A stretch of 64,000 bases of DNA, taken from NCBI RefSeq assembly GCF_014779665.1, contig NZ_JACXYY010000002.1, positions 62,001 to 126,000 on the forward strand. Direction: 5' to 3'. The position numbers and the translations under genes were made by a program. The notes below the pieces were generated by a model that saw nothing but the letters and a program-made list of their open reading frames with translations, had not been told where the DNA came from and ran no database searches. This stretch comes from Nocardioides hwasunensis (GTDB lineage: Bacteria; Actinomycetota; Actinomycetes; Propionibacteriales; Nocardioidaceae). This document shows positions 28,865 through 39,004 of the stretch, one piece after another (the first letter of the stretch is position 1; every line of letters starts with the position of its first letter).

Positions 28865-30570
28865 AGCACTACGACTACGTGATCGTCGGTGGCGGGTCCG
28901 CCGGCTCGGCGCTGGCCAACCGGCTCTCGGCCGATCCCTCGACCAGCGTGCTGGTGCTGGAGGCCGGGCGCACCGACCGGTTCGACCCGCTCATCCACGC
29001 GCCGGCCGCGCTGCCGTTCCCGATCGGGAACCCGCTCTACGACTGGAAGTACGAGTCGGAGCCGGAGCCCGCGATGGGCGGTCGGCGGGTCTACCACGCC
29101 CGCGGCAAGGTGCTCGGCGGCTCGTCCTCGATCAACGGGATGATCTTCCAGCGCGGCAACCCGATGGACTACGAGCGGTGGGCGGCCGACCCGGGCATGG
29201 AGGCGTGGGACTACCGCCACTGCCTGCCCTACTTCAAGCGCATGGAGTCGCTGATCCTGCCCGACGGCATGGTCGGCGCTGACGCCTGGCGCGGTGGCTC
29301 CGGCCCGCTCAAGCTCGAGCGCAGCCCGGCGACGAACCCGCTGTTCAGCGCCTTCTTCGAGTCGGCGCAGCAGGCCGGCTACCCGCTCACCGACGACGTC
29401 AACGGCTACCGCCAGGAGGGCTTCGGCCGCTTCGACCGCAACATCGTCGACGGCGTGCGGATGTCGGCGGCACGTGCCTACCTGCACCCTGTCATGGGCC
29501 GCAAGAACCTCACCGTCGAGACGTTCGCGCACGCCACCAAGGTGCGCTTCGAGGGCACGCGCGCCGTGGGCGTCGACTACCTCCGGGCGGGCCGCAAGCA
29601 CGAGCACGCCGCCGCCGGGGAGGTCATCCTCTGCGGTGGCGCCATCAACTCCCCGCAGCTGCTGCAGCTCTCCGGCATCGGCGACCCCGGGCACCTGCGC
29701 CCGCTCGGCGTCGACATGGTGCACGACCTGCCGGGTGTGGGGGAGAACCTCCAGGACCACCTCGAGGTCTACATCCAGTACGCCTCGATGCAGCCGGTCT
29801 CGATCGTCGAGGGCCTCAAGTGGCGCAACCGGCCGCTGGTCGGGCTCGAGTGGCTCCTCAAGCGCACCGGCACCGCGGCGTCGAACCACTTCGAGGGCGG
29901 CGGCTTCGCCCGCTCCAACGAGGACGTGGACTGGCCCAACCTGATGTTCCACTTCCTGCCGATCGCGATCCGCTACGACGGCTCGGCGGCACCCGGGCAG
30001 GACAAGTACGCCCACGGCTACCAGGTGCACATCGGCCCGATGTACGCCGACACCCGCGGCTGGGTGCGGATCGCGTCGACGGACCCGCGGCAGAAGCCGA
30101 AGATGCTCTTCAACTACCTCTCCACCGCCAACGACAAGCGCGAGTGGGTCGAGGCGGTGCGCGTCGCACGCGACATCCTCAACCAGCCGGCCTTCGCCCC
30201 GTTCAACGGCGGCGAGCTGTCGCCCGGGCCGTCGGTGGAGACCGACGAGGAGATCCTCGACTGGGTGCGCAAGGACGCCGAGACCGCGCTGCACCCCTCC
30301 TGCACGGCGAAGATGGGCACCGACGAGATGGCGGTCGTCGACCCCGGCAGCATGCGGGTCCACGGCACCGAGGGCCTGCGCGTCGTCGACGCGTCGGTCT
30401 TCCCCTACGTCACCAACGGCAACATCTACGCCCCCGTGATGATGGTCGCCGAGAAGGCGGCCGACCTGATCCTGGGCAACACGCCGCTGGCGCCCGCCGA
30501 CGTGCCCTACTACCGCCACCGCGACGAGTCGCCGCTCTACCCCCCGGGAGACCCCCGCAACGCGACCTGA
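28861..30570 (+). CDS. betA: Choline dehydrogenase (GMC oxidoreductase)
   Basis: A 569-residue GMC-family flavoprotein that oxidises choline to betaine aldehyde. The N-terminal [20 protein letters not shown] is the FAD dinucleotide motif, [13 protein letters not shown] is GMC signature 1, and [16 protein letters not shown] is signature 2. Catalytic His478 lies in [10 protein letters not shown], and the C-terminal [19 protein letters not shown] is typical of BetA. It overlaps betB by ATGA (28861-28864), so expression is coupled. Confidence 0.94.
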   Translation: MKHYDYVIVGGGSAGSALANRLSADPSTSVLVLEAGRTDRFDPLIHAPAALPFPIGNPLYDWKYESEPEPAMGGRRVYHARGKVLGGSSSINGMIFQRGNPMDYERWAADPGMEAWDYRHCLPYFKRMESLILPDGMVGADAWRGGSGPLKLERSPATNPLFSAFFESAQQAGYPLTDDVNGYRQEGFGRFDRNIVDGVRMSAARAYLHPVMGRKNLTVETFAHATKVRFEGTRAVGVDYLRAGRKHEHAAAGEVILCGGAINSPQLLQLSGIGDPGHLRPLGVDMVHDLPGVGENLQDHLEVYIQYASMQPVSIVEGLKWRNRPLVGLEWLLKRTGTAASNHFEGGGFARSNEDVDWPNLMFHFLPIAIRYDGSAAPGQDKYAHGYQVHIGPMYADTRGWVRIASTDPRQKPKMLFNYLSTANDKREWVEAVRVARDILNQPAFAPFNGGELSPGPSVETDEEILDWVRKDAETALHPSCTAKMGTDEMAVVDPGSMRVHGTEGLRVVDASVFPYVTNGNIYAPVMMVAEKAADLILGNTPLAPADVPYYRHRDESPLYPPGDPRNAT

Positions 30571-30606
30571 GATCGCATGACCCACCCCCCGACACCGGAG
30601 GACGCC

Positions 30607-32634
30607 ATGACCGCACAGCCCGAGACCGCCGCCCACGCTCCCGAGGCACCGGACGATCGGAGCGGTCCACCGCCGGTGCGCTGGCCGGTGTTCGTCTCGG
30701 CGATCATCGCGATCTCGCTCATCACGGCGTGGGCGGTCGTCGCGCCGACCCACGCCGAGCAGGTCATCGGCAGCGTGGTGGAGCAGGTGACGGCCGGCTT
30801 CGGCTGGTTCTACATCCTCCTCGCGACCGTGATCGTCGGGTTCGTGCTCTTCCTCGCGATGTCGCGCTACGGCAACATCCGCCTGGGCCCCGACCACTCG
30901 CGCCCGGAGTTCTCGACGTTCGCCTGGGCCAGCATGCTGTTCGCGGCCGGCATCGGCACCGACCTGATGTTCTACTCCGTCGTCGCGCCGGTCACGCAGT
31001 ACACCTCCCCGCCCGTGGGGGAGGGCGGGACCGCGCAGGCGGCCGAGGACGCGACCGTGTGGACCCTGTTCCACTACGGGCTGACCGGCTGGAGCATGTA
31101 CGCCCTGATGGGGCTCGCGCTGGCCTACTTCGCCTACCGGATGAACCTCCCGCTCGCCGTGCGCTCCGCCCTGCACCCGGTCTTCGGCAAGCGCATCGAC
31201 GGGCCGATCGGCCACGCGGTCGACACCGCCGCCGTGCTCGGCACGATCTTCGGCGTCGCGACCTCGCTGGGCATCGGTGTGGTCTTCCTCAACGTCGGGC
31301 TCAACGTCATCTTCGGCGTCCCCGTCGGCATCGCGGCGCAGGCCGCCCTCATCGGCGTCGCGGTCGTGATCGCCACGGCGTCGGCCGTCTCGGGCGTGGA
31401 CAAGGGCATCCGGGTGCTCTCCCAGCTCAACGTCCTCCTCGCCCTGGCGCTCGCGCTGTGGGTGCTGCTGACCGGCCGGACGTCGTTCCTGCTCGACTCG
31501 GTCGTGATGAACGTCGGCGACCTGGTGAGCAGCTTCCCCGGCATGACCCTGGAGACCTTCGCCTACCACGACACGACCGAGTGGATGTCGTCCTGGACGC
31601 TGTTCTTCTGGGCGTGGTGGGTCGCCTGGGCGTCGTTCGTGGGCCAGTTCCTCGCGCGCATCTCCCGCGGGCGCACCATCCGCGAGTTCATCGTCGGCGT
31701 GCTCGTGCTGCCCTTCAGCTACATCGTGATGTGGGTGGCCATCTTCGGCAACGCCGCGCTCGACAGGATCCGCAGCGGTGAGGACGACGCCTTCGCCCAG
31801 GCCGCGCTGGAGTTCGACGGGCGCGGGTTCTACGCCCTGCTCCAGGACTACCCGGCCGCCGACGTGGTCCTCTTCGTCGCCTTCCTGACCGGCGTGCTGT
31901 TCTACGTCACCTCGGCCGACTCCGGCGCTCTGGTCATGGGCAACCTCTGCTCGCGCCTGCGCGACGCCCAGGAGGACTGCGCCGCCTGGCAGCGGATCGT
32001 CTGGTCGGTCGCGACGGGGGCGCTCACCCTGGCGATGCTCGTCGTCGGCGGCATCGTGGTGCTGCAGTACACGACCATCATCATGGGCCTGCCGTTCGCC
32101 CTCGTGCTCACACTCGTCCTGTGGGGCCTGTGGCGGGCGCTGCGCGTCGAGGGACGTCGCGCCGACACAAGCGCGCCGCGAAGCCGCGCGCCGGCGCCCG
32201 CGAGCGAGGGACCCCAGGCGTGGCGGGACCGGATCCGGCGCGCCCTCAACTTCGTGGACGTCCCGGCCGCGACCGCGCAGCTGCTCGACGTCGTCCAGCC
32301 CGCCCTGCAGGACGTGGCGGACGAGCTGGAGGCCGCCGGCGTCGAGGCCGGGGTCACGCGTGGTCTGGACCAGTCGTCCGGGGCCGAGACCTATGTCGAG
32401 CTGGCCACCGCGGCCGCCGAGCACCCCTTCGTCTACCGGGTCCAGGTCCACGAGTCGCCGGTGCCGACCTACGGCGGCCGGATGATCGGCAACCGCGACC
32501 GTTACGCACGGCTGGAGGTCCACCTCGTCGACGGCGGGCAGGACTACGACGTCATGGGGCACACCCCCGAGCAGCTCATCCACGACTGCCTCGACCAGTA
32601 CGAGCGGCACCTCGACTTCCTGCGCACCGTCTGA
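30607..32634 (+). CDS. BCCT transporter, choline type (BetT-like)
   Basis: A 675-residue betaine/choline/carnitine transporter with about 12 membrane segments between residues 25 and 515 and a cytoplasmic C-terminal domain of about 150 residues, as in E. coli BetT. The family signature is [32 protein letters not shown]. The segment [16 protein letters not shown] has Asp where sodium-coupled betaine carriers have Gly, as in proton-coupled choline carriers. The ATG at 30607 follows GGAGGAC; an ATG at 30577 lacks a site. Third gene of betB-betA-betT. Confidence 0.92.
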   Translation: MTAQPETAAHAPEAPDDRSGPPPVRWPVFVSAIIAISLITAWAVVAPTHAEQVIGSVVEQVTAGFGWFYILLATVIVGFVLFLAMSRYGNIRLGPDHSRPEFSTFAWASMLFAAGIGTDLMFYSVVAPVTQYTSPPVGEGGTAQAAEDATVWTLFHYGLTGWSMYALMGLALAYFAYRMNLPLAVRSALHPVFGKRIDGPIGHAVDTAAVLGTIFGVATSLGIGVVFLNVGLNVIFGVPVGIAAQAALIGVAVVIATASAVSGVDKGIRVLSQLNVLLALALALWVLLTGRTSFLLDSVVMNVGDLVSSFPGMTLETFAYHDTTEWMSSWTLFFWAWWVAWASFVGQFLARISRGRTIREFIVGVLVLPFSYIVMWVAIFGNAALDRIRSGEDDAFAQAALEFDGRGFYALLQDYPAADVVLFVAFLTGVLFYVTSADSGALVMGNLCSRLRDAQEDCAAWQRIVWSVATGALTLAMLVVGGIVVLQYTTIIMGLPFALVLTLVLWGLWRALRVEGRRADTSAPRSRAPAPASEGPQAWRDRIRRALNFVDVPAATAQLLDVVQPALQDVADELEAAGVEAGVTRGLDQSSGAETYVELATAAAEHPFVYRVQVHESPVPTYGGRMIGNRDRYARLEVHLVDGGQDYDVMGHTPEQLIHDCLDQYERHLDFLRTV

Positions 32635-32644
32635 CCGGGGGCGA

Positions 32645-32661
32645 GCCGGTTGGTCACCGGC
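32645..32661 (+). terminator. Small hairpin after the choline carrier
   Basis: GCCGGT and ACCGGC pair around TGGTC just after the stop codon. It is short and may only partly terminate. Confidence 0.35.
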
Positions 32662-32729
32662 AGGTCACGGTGTGGCGGTGGGCCTTGACGGGTGGGCGGC
32701 CTCGGCGGATCCTTCGCATGTTCGATCGG

Positions 32730-32763
32730 TTGCGCTCAGAGCATTCCGTTGCGACATGCGCAA
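32730..32763 (+). promoter_or_regulatory. Tandem operator pair upstream of the betaine ABC transporter
   Basis: Site 1 is TTGCGCTCAGAGCAT (32730-32744) and site 2 is the perfect palindrome half-pair TTGCGACATGCGCAA (32749-32763), starts 19 bp apart. The start codon of the ATPase gene lies 31 bases downstream, behind GGAGG. Confidence 0.7.
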
Positions 32764-32794
32764 CGACCCGCTCCTCACCTCCGGAGGTCCTCAC

Positions 32795-33816
<1,022 letters not shown>

Positions 33817-33820
<4 letters not shown>

Positions 33821-35922
33821 GCCAGGTCGGTCCCGGCCTGCGCGCCACCGCGTACGTCGAGACCGAGAAGCTGAACAACCCGAAGGACAGGCGGCCCGTC
33901 GAGCCCGGCGCCGCGCCGCCGGTCGTCGAGGACTCCGGGATCAGCCGCTGGGTCCCGGCGCTGGCGATCGTCGTGCTGTGGGTGGTGGCGTGGGTCCTCA
34001 CCAAGGGCACGCACACCCTCGACCTGCCCAGCCTCTCGCGCACCGACCTGCACGACCGGCTCACCGAGATCCAGAACGGGCTGCTCGAGAGCCGCTCGAC
34101 CAACCCGTTCATGCAGTTCACCAACGCGATCGCCGACGTCTTCCGCAGCACGGTCGACTGGTTCCAGCGGCTGCTCTCCAAGCCGGCGTTCCCGCGCCCG
34201 GTGCCGCAGATCGGCTGGCTGGGCGTCACCGCCATCGCGACGTACGTCGGGCTCGTCGTCGCCGGCTGGCGCATCGCCCTGCTGGTGGTGGCCTCGTTCC
34301 TCTCGTTCGGCGTCCTGGGCTACTGGGACCCGTCGATGGACACGCTCATCGTGGTGCTGATCTCGGTGCTGCTGGCGATCATCATCGGCATGCCGCTGGC
34401 GGTGTGGATCGGCACCAGCGCGCGCGCCAACGCCGTCGTCACGGTGTTCCTCGACCTGATGCAGACGATGCCGACCTTCGTCTACCTGCTGCCGATCGTG
34501 CTCTTCTTCGGCATCGGCACCAGCGCGGCCGTCGTCGCGACGCTGATCTACTCGCTGCCGCCGATCATCCGCATCGCCGGCTTCGGCATCCGCGAGGTGC
34601 CCACGACCACGATCGAGGCGACCGACTCCTCGGGCCAGACCTACTGGCAGCGGCTGTTCAAGGTCCAGCTGCCGATGGCGCGCAAGACGATCATCGTCGG
34701 CCTCAACCAGACCACGCTCGCGGCCCTGTCGATGGCCACCCTGGCCTCGTTCGTGGACGGGCCCGGCCTCGGCAAGCCCGTGCTGCAGGGGCTGCGGGTC
34801 AACGACGTCGGCACCGCCTTCGTGCCCGGCGTGCTGATCGTCGTGATGGCGGTGATGCTCGACCGCACGACCACCGCCGCGAGCGAGCGCTCCGAGCGGA
34901 TCGCGCGCGGGGGCGGTCACGCCAACCCGCTGCAGCGACGCATCGTCGTCCTCGGTGGCGCGGTCGTCGCACTGGTGGCGGTCTACCTCTCGCGCACCTA
35001 CGTCAGCCTCGCCGAGTTCCCGACCTACGGGATCGGTCGCTCGATCAGCACGGCGGTGAGCGACTTCGTCTCGTGGATCACGACGAACTTCGGCGGCGTG
35101 ACAGGGGGCCTCAAGGACGGGGTGACCGACTGGCTGCTCAACCCGGTGCAGTCGGTGCTGGCCGAGTCGCCGTGGTACGTCTCGTTCCTCGGCATCGCCG
35201 CGCTGGCGCTGGTCTTCGGCGGGATGCGCGCGCTCGCCGTCTGCGTGGTGTGCCTCCTGGGCATCCGCTACCTCGACCTCTGGCACGACGCGATGATCAC
35301 CCTCAACATGACCCTGGTCGCCACCGTGCTGGTCATGGCGCTCGCCCTCGTCTTCGGTGTCTGGATGGCGCGCGACCGGCGCGTCGACCTCGGGATCCGG
35401 CCGCTGCTCGACGCCGGCCAGACGATCCCGCCCTTCGTCTACCTCATCCCCGTGCTGGCGCTCTTCGGTCCCTCGCGCTTCACCGCGATCGTCGCCGGCA
35501 TCGTGTACGCCGCCCCTGCCGCCATCAAGCTCGTCGCCGACGGCGTGAAGGGCGTCTCGCCCACCACGATCGAGGCGGGCCGCTCGACCGGGCAGACCAC
35601 GTGGCAGGAGATCACCAAGGTGCAGCTGCCGATGGCCAAGGGATCGCTCGTCCTCGCCACCAACCAGGGCCTGCTCTACGTCTTGTCGATGACGGTCATC
35701 GGCGGCCTCGTCGGGGCGGGTGCCCTCGGCTTCGACGTGGTCTACGGCTTCTCCCGCAGCGAGGCGTGGGGCAAGGGCGCCGCCGCCGGTCTCACGATCG
35801 TGCTGCTCGGCGTGATGCTCGACCGGATCACCCGCGCCGCCGCCGACGTACGCCGTGACGACGGTCCCGGCACGCGGCGCGCCTTCAACGTCCGGCTGCC
35901 GATCGGGCCGCCCGGCACGTAG
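33817..35922 (+). CDS. opuAB: Glycine betaine ABC permease, double-length fusion
   Basis: A 701-residue permease with two complete OpuAB/ProW-like domains in one chain, about twice the normal 280-350 residues. Each half has its own EAA loop: [20 protein letters not shown] in the first and [20 protein letters not shown] in the second, near residues 269 and 585. The two halves are clearly related, so an internal duplication and fusion is likely. The chain could supply the whole membrane part of the transporter by itself. GTG at 33817 overlaps the ATPase stop (GTGA). Confidence 0.93.
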
Positions 35923-35991
35923 CACCACCCAGCAGCACCGCACGTCTCGCCTACCCGCAGGAGTTCACCCGCACCCGAAGGAGCACCACCC

Positions 35992-36981
35992 ATGCGCACT
36001 GCCCGAAGCCGAGGAGCCCGACTGGGCGTCCTCGCCACCATCGCCGTGATGGCGCTCTCTGCCTGTGGCGGGGGATCGATCGAGTCCGAGACCAAGGCCA
36101 ACGAGGAGAAGGCCGCCTCCGGTGGGGGCGAGTGCGGCGACCTCAACATGGCCGTCAACCCGTGGGTCGGCTACGAGGCCAGCGCCTACGTCGTCGGCAC
36201 CGTCGCCCAGGAGCAGCTCGGCTGCACGGTGAACTACAAGGAGCTCAAGGAGGACGTCTCCTGGCAGGGCTTCGGCACCGGCGACGTCGACGTGGTGATC
36301 GAGGACTGGGGCCACCCCGACCTGGAGAAGAAGTTCTTCGCCGACTCCGGCGACGGCACCGCGGAGGACTTCGGGCCGCAGGGCAACGTCGGCATCATCG
36401 GCTGGTACGTGCCGCCGTGGCTCGCCCAGGAGCACCCGGACATCCTCGACTACAAGAACCTCAACAAGTACGCGCAGGACTTCGCCACCTCCGAGTCCGG
36501 TGGCAAGGGCCAGTTCCTCGGCGCCGACCCGTCCTACGTGCAGTTCGACGAGGCGATCGTGAACAACCTCGACCTCGACTTCCAGGTCGTCTTCTCCGGC
36601 TCGGAGGCCGCCAGCATCGAGGCGTTCCGCAAGGCCGAGGACAACAAGGAGTTCCTGATCGGCTACTTCTACGCGCCGCAGTACTTCATGGCCGAGGTGC
36701 CGCTGGAGAAGGTCGCGCTGCCGCCCTACACCGACGGGTGCCAGGACGACCCGCAGGACGTCGCGTGCGACTACCCCGAGACCGAGCTGAAGAAGATCGT
36801 CGGCACGGACTGGGCGGCGTCGGACTCCACGGCGGTGTCGCTGGTGAAGAACTTCACCTGGACCAACGAGGACCAGGACGTGGTGGCCGCCTACATCGCC
36901 TCCGACAAGATGTCGCCCGAGGACGCGGCCGCGAAGTGGATCGCGGACAACCAGGACAAGGTCGACGCCTGGCTCTCGTGA
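35992..36981 (+). CDS. opuAC: Glycine betaine ABC transporter substrate-binding lipoprotein
   Basis: A 329-residue lipoprotein: signal peptide ending in LSAC with lipid-attached Cys25, then an OpuAC-like domain. MAVNPWVGYEASAYVV, SWQGFGTGDVDVVIEDWGH and IGWYVPPW hold the aromatic residues expected for a cation-pi box around a quaternary ammonium group. It captures the ligand outside the membrane for the fused permease. The ATG follows AAGGAG. A strong hairpin follows 34 bases after the stop. Confidence 0.92.
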   Translation: MRTARSRGARLGVLATIAVMALSACGGGSIESETKANEEKAASGGGECGDLNMAVNPWVGYEASAYVVGTVAQEQLGCTVNYKELKEDVSWQGFGTGDVDVVIEDWGHPDLEKKFFADSGDGTAEDFGPQGNVGIIGWYVPPWLAQEHPDILDYKNLNKYAQDFATSESGGKGQFLGADPSYVQFDEAIVNNLDLDFQVVFSGSEAASIEAFRKAEDNKEFLIGYFYAPQYFMAEVPLEKVALPPYTDGCQDDPQDVACDYPETELKKIVGTDWAASDSTAVSLVKNFTWTNEDQDVVAAYIASDKMSPEDAAAKWIADNQDKVDAWLS

Positions 36982-37015
36982 TCGGTGACGGCTGGGTGAA
37001 CCCCGGATGACCAGC

Positions 37016-37050
37016 GGACCCCGGTCGGCCTTGACAGCCGACCGGGGTCC
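37016..37050 (+). terminator. Hairpin with TTGACA in its loop, end of the opuA operon
   Basis: GGACCCCGGTCGGC (37016-37029) pairs perfectly with GCCGACCGGGGTCC (37037-37050); the 7-base loop is CTTGACA. It terminates opuA and at the same time holds the -35 hexamer of the next promoter. Confidence 0.8.
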
Positions 37051-37059
37051 CGCCAATCT
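37031..37059 (+). promoter_or_regulatory. Promoter of the betaine BCCT gene
   Basis: TTGACA (37031-37036), a 17-base spacer and CAATCT (37054-37059). The predicted start near 37067 coincides with the first base of the operator pair. Confidence 0.5.
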
Positions 37060-37066
37060 ACGAACG

Positions 37067-37100
37067 TTGCAGCACACGCACTTCGTTGCGCTCGACGCAA
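37067..37100 (+). promoter_or_regulatory. Tandem operator pair at the betaine BCCT gene
   Basis: Site 1 is TTGCAGCACACGCAC (37067-37081, 8 of 10) and site 2 is TTGCGCTCGACGCAA (37086-37100, perfect), starts 19 bp apart. Placed at and just after the predicted transcription start, the usual place for a repressor. Confidence 0.75.
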
Positions 37101-37117
37101 CGGGATCGGTAGGCGTC

Positions 37118-38836
37118 ATGGCGATCAAGGAACCGATGGGTGGGCCGGACACGGCCGAGCCCGCACGCGAAGAACGCGAGGGACACTTCCCTCTCGACAA
37201 GGTGACCTTCGGCGTCGCGGCCGGCCTGGCGATCGCCTTCCTCGCCTGGGGCACGCTGGACTCCAGCGGGATGGGCACCACGACGGGCAACATCCTCAGC
37301 TGGCTGACCACGACGTTCGGCTGGCTGTTCATCCTCGTGAGCGCGTCCTTCCTGCTGTTCTCGGCGTACCTGGCCGTCACCCGCTACGGCAACATCAAGC
37401 TCGGGCCGGACGACTCGGAGCCGGAGTTCTCGACGTTCTCCTGGGTGTCGATGATGTTCGCCACGGGCATGGGCATCGGCCTGATGTTCTGGGGCGTCGC
37501 CGAGCCGCTGACCTACCTCACCGCCACCGACGCCAGCAGCATCCCGCCCGGCCGGGGTGAGGCGGGCACGGCGGACAGCGCCCGGGTCGCGATGGAGTAT
37601 GCGTTCTTCCACTGGGGCTTCCACCCCTGGTCGATGTACGCCGTCATCGGCCTGTCGATCGGCTACTTCGCCTACCGCAAGGGTGCGGGCAACCTCGTGT
37701 CAGGCGCGTTCGGTCCTCTGCTGGGCAAGCGCGCCAAGGAGGGTCCGGGCAAGGCGATCGACGTGATCGCGATCTTCGCGACCCTGTTCGGCTCCGCCAC
37801 CTCGCTCGGGCTCGGTGCCCTGCAGATCACCGGCGGCCTCGACGACGTCTTCGGCAGCGGCAAGTCCAAGTGGCTGACGGTCGCCGTCATCGCGGTGCTG
37901 ACCCTGTGCTTCGTGCTGTCGGCCGTCACCGGTGTCGAGAAGGGCGTGCAGTTCCTCTCCAACGCCAACGCGATCGCTGCGGTGCTGCTGGTGTTCTTCC
38001 TCTTCATCGTGGGTCCCACCGTCTTCATCCTGAGCACCTTCACCGAGTCTCTCGGCGGCTACCTCACCCATCTGCCGACCATGACGTTCCGCGCCGGAGC
38101 GTTCGGCAACAGCGAGTTCCTCAGCACCTGGACGATCTTCTACTGGGCCTGGTGGATCTCGTGGACCCCCTTCGTCGGCATGTTCATCGCGCGCATCTCC
38201 AAGGGCCGCACGATCCGCCAGTTCGTGGTCTACGTGATCCTCGTGCCCAGCATCGTGTCGTTCGTGTGGTTCTCGATCCTCGGCGGCTCGGCCATCGACC
38301 TGCAGCTCACGGGCGCGAAGGACTTCACCGACGAGCTCGCGGCCGGCAGCGAGGGCGCGCTGTTCTCCATGCTCCGTGAATACCCGCTCGCCAGCATCAC
38401 CGTGGTCCTGGCCGTCTTCCTGGTGGCGATCTTCTTCATCACCGGAGCCGACTCGGCCTCCATCGTGATGGGGATGCTCAGCCAGAACGGCAAGGAGGAG
38501 CCGATGCGCTGGCTGGTCATCTTCTGGGGCGTCGCCCAGGGTGCCGTCGCCGCCGTGCTGCTCTTCTCGGGCGGGCTGGGAGCACTGCAGACACTGGTGA
38601 TCATCGTGGCTGGTCCCTTCATGCTGGTGATCTGTGCGATGTGCGTCTCGCTCATGAAGGCGCTGCGCGCCGAGCCCTACGAGTCGACCCTGCCCCCGCG
38701 GGTGCGCCGGGCCGTGCTCCACGCCCAGCGGTACGACTCCCTGGAGCACCACACGGTGGCGCTCGCCGGCTACGGCGCGGAGCCGGAGGAGGTCAACGGC
38801 ACCTCCGTCGCCGACGAGGACGAGAGCCGGGCCTGA
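37118..38836 (+). CDS. BCCT transporter, glycine betaine type
   Basis: A 572-residue BCCT carrier with about 12 membrane segments. FATGMGIGLMFWGVAEPLTY has the glycine-rich GMGIG of sodium-coupled betaine carriers such as BetP, in contrast to the Asp of the first BCCT. The signature WTIFYWAWWISWTPFVGMFIARISKGRTIRQF is intact. The C-terminal tail is short (about 45 residues). ATG at 37118 has only a weak site; ATG at 37136 has AAGGA and is an alternative. Monocistronic between two hairpins and behind the operator pair. Confidence 0.92.
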   Translation: MAIKEPMGGPDTAEPAREEREGHFPLDKVTFGVAAGLAIAFLAWGTLDSSGMGTTTGNILSWLTTTFGWLFILVSASFLLFSAYLAVTRYGNIKLGPDDSEPEFSTFSWVSMMFATGMGIGLMFWGVAEPLTYLTATDASSIPPGRGEAGTADSARVAMEYAFFHWGFHPWSMYAVIGLSIGYFAYRKGAGNLVSGAFGPLLGKRAKEGPGKAIDVIAIFATLFGSATSLGLGALQITGGLDDVFGSGKSKWLTVAVIAVLTLCFVLSAVTGVEKGVQFLSNANAIAAVLLVFFLFIVGPTVFILSTFTESLGGYLTHLPTMTFRAGAFGNSEFLSTWTIFYWAWWISWTPFVGMFIARISKGRTIRQFVVYVILVPSIVSFVWFSILGGSAIDLQLTGAKDFTDELAAGSEGALFSMLREYPLASITVVLAVFLVAIFFITGADSASIVMGMLSQNGKEEPMRWLVIFWGVAQGAVAAVLLFSGGLGALQTLVIIVAGPFMLVICAMCVSLMKALRAEPYESTLPPRVRRAVLHAQRYDSLEHHTVALAGYGAEPEEVNGTSVADEDESRA

Positions 38837-38870
38837 CCCCGGCACGACGCCGACCGACGCTGCACGAACC

Positions 38871-38907
38871 GTCGCCCCCGACCACCTTGACAGTGGCCGG
38901 GGGCGAC
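38871..38907 (+). terminator. Second hairpin with TTGACA in its loop, end of the BCCT gene
   Basis: GTCGCCCCCGACCAC (38871-38885) pairs with GTGGCCGGGGGCGAC (38893-38907), one mismatch; the loop is again CTTGACA. It ends the BCCT transcript and contains the -35 hexamer of the next promoter. Confidence 0.8.
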
Positions 38908-38917
38908 GGCGTACATT
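38887..38917 (+). promoter_or_regulatory. Promoter of the dimethylglycine dehydrogenase operon
   Basis: TTGACA (38887-38892) and TACATT (38912-38917), spacer 19. The -10 is 13 bases from the operator start, the same distance as at the BCCT gene. Confidence 0.45.
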
Positions 38918-38924
38918 TTCCGTG

Positions 38925-38958
38925 TCGCACATAGCGCAACCAGTTGCGCAATACGCAA
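38925..38958 (+). promoter_or_regulatory. Tandem operator pair at the dimethylglycine dehydrogenase operon
   Basis: Site 1 is TCGCACATAGCGCAA (38925-38939, 8 of 10) and site 2 is TTGCGCAATACGCAA (38944-38958, perfect), starts 19 bp apart. Confidence 0.75.
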
Positions 38959-39004
38959 CCTGTGTGCGATACCGTTCCCCACCGCCCGGCCCCAGGAGCT
39001 AGCC

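Noticed and set aside
28738..32610. 1290-codon open frame on the minus strand opposite betB-betA-BCCT
   Set aside because: It spans three well-supported genes on the other strand and reads as low-complexity Arg/Glu/His/Val. High GC removes stop codons from this frame.
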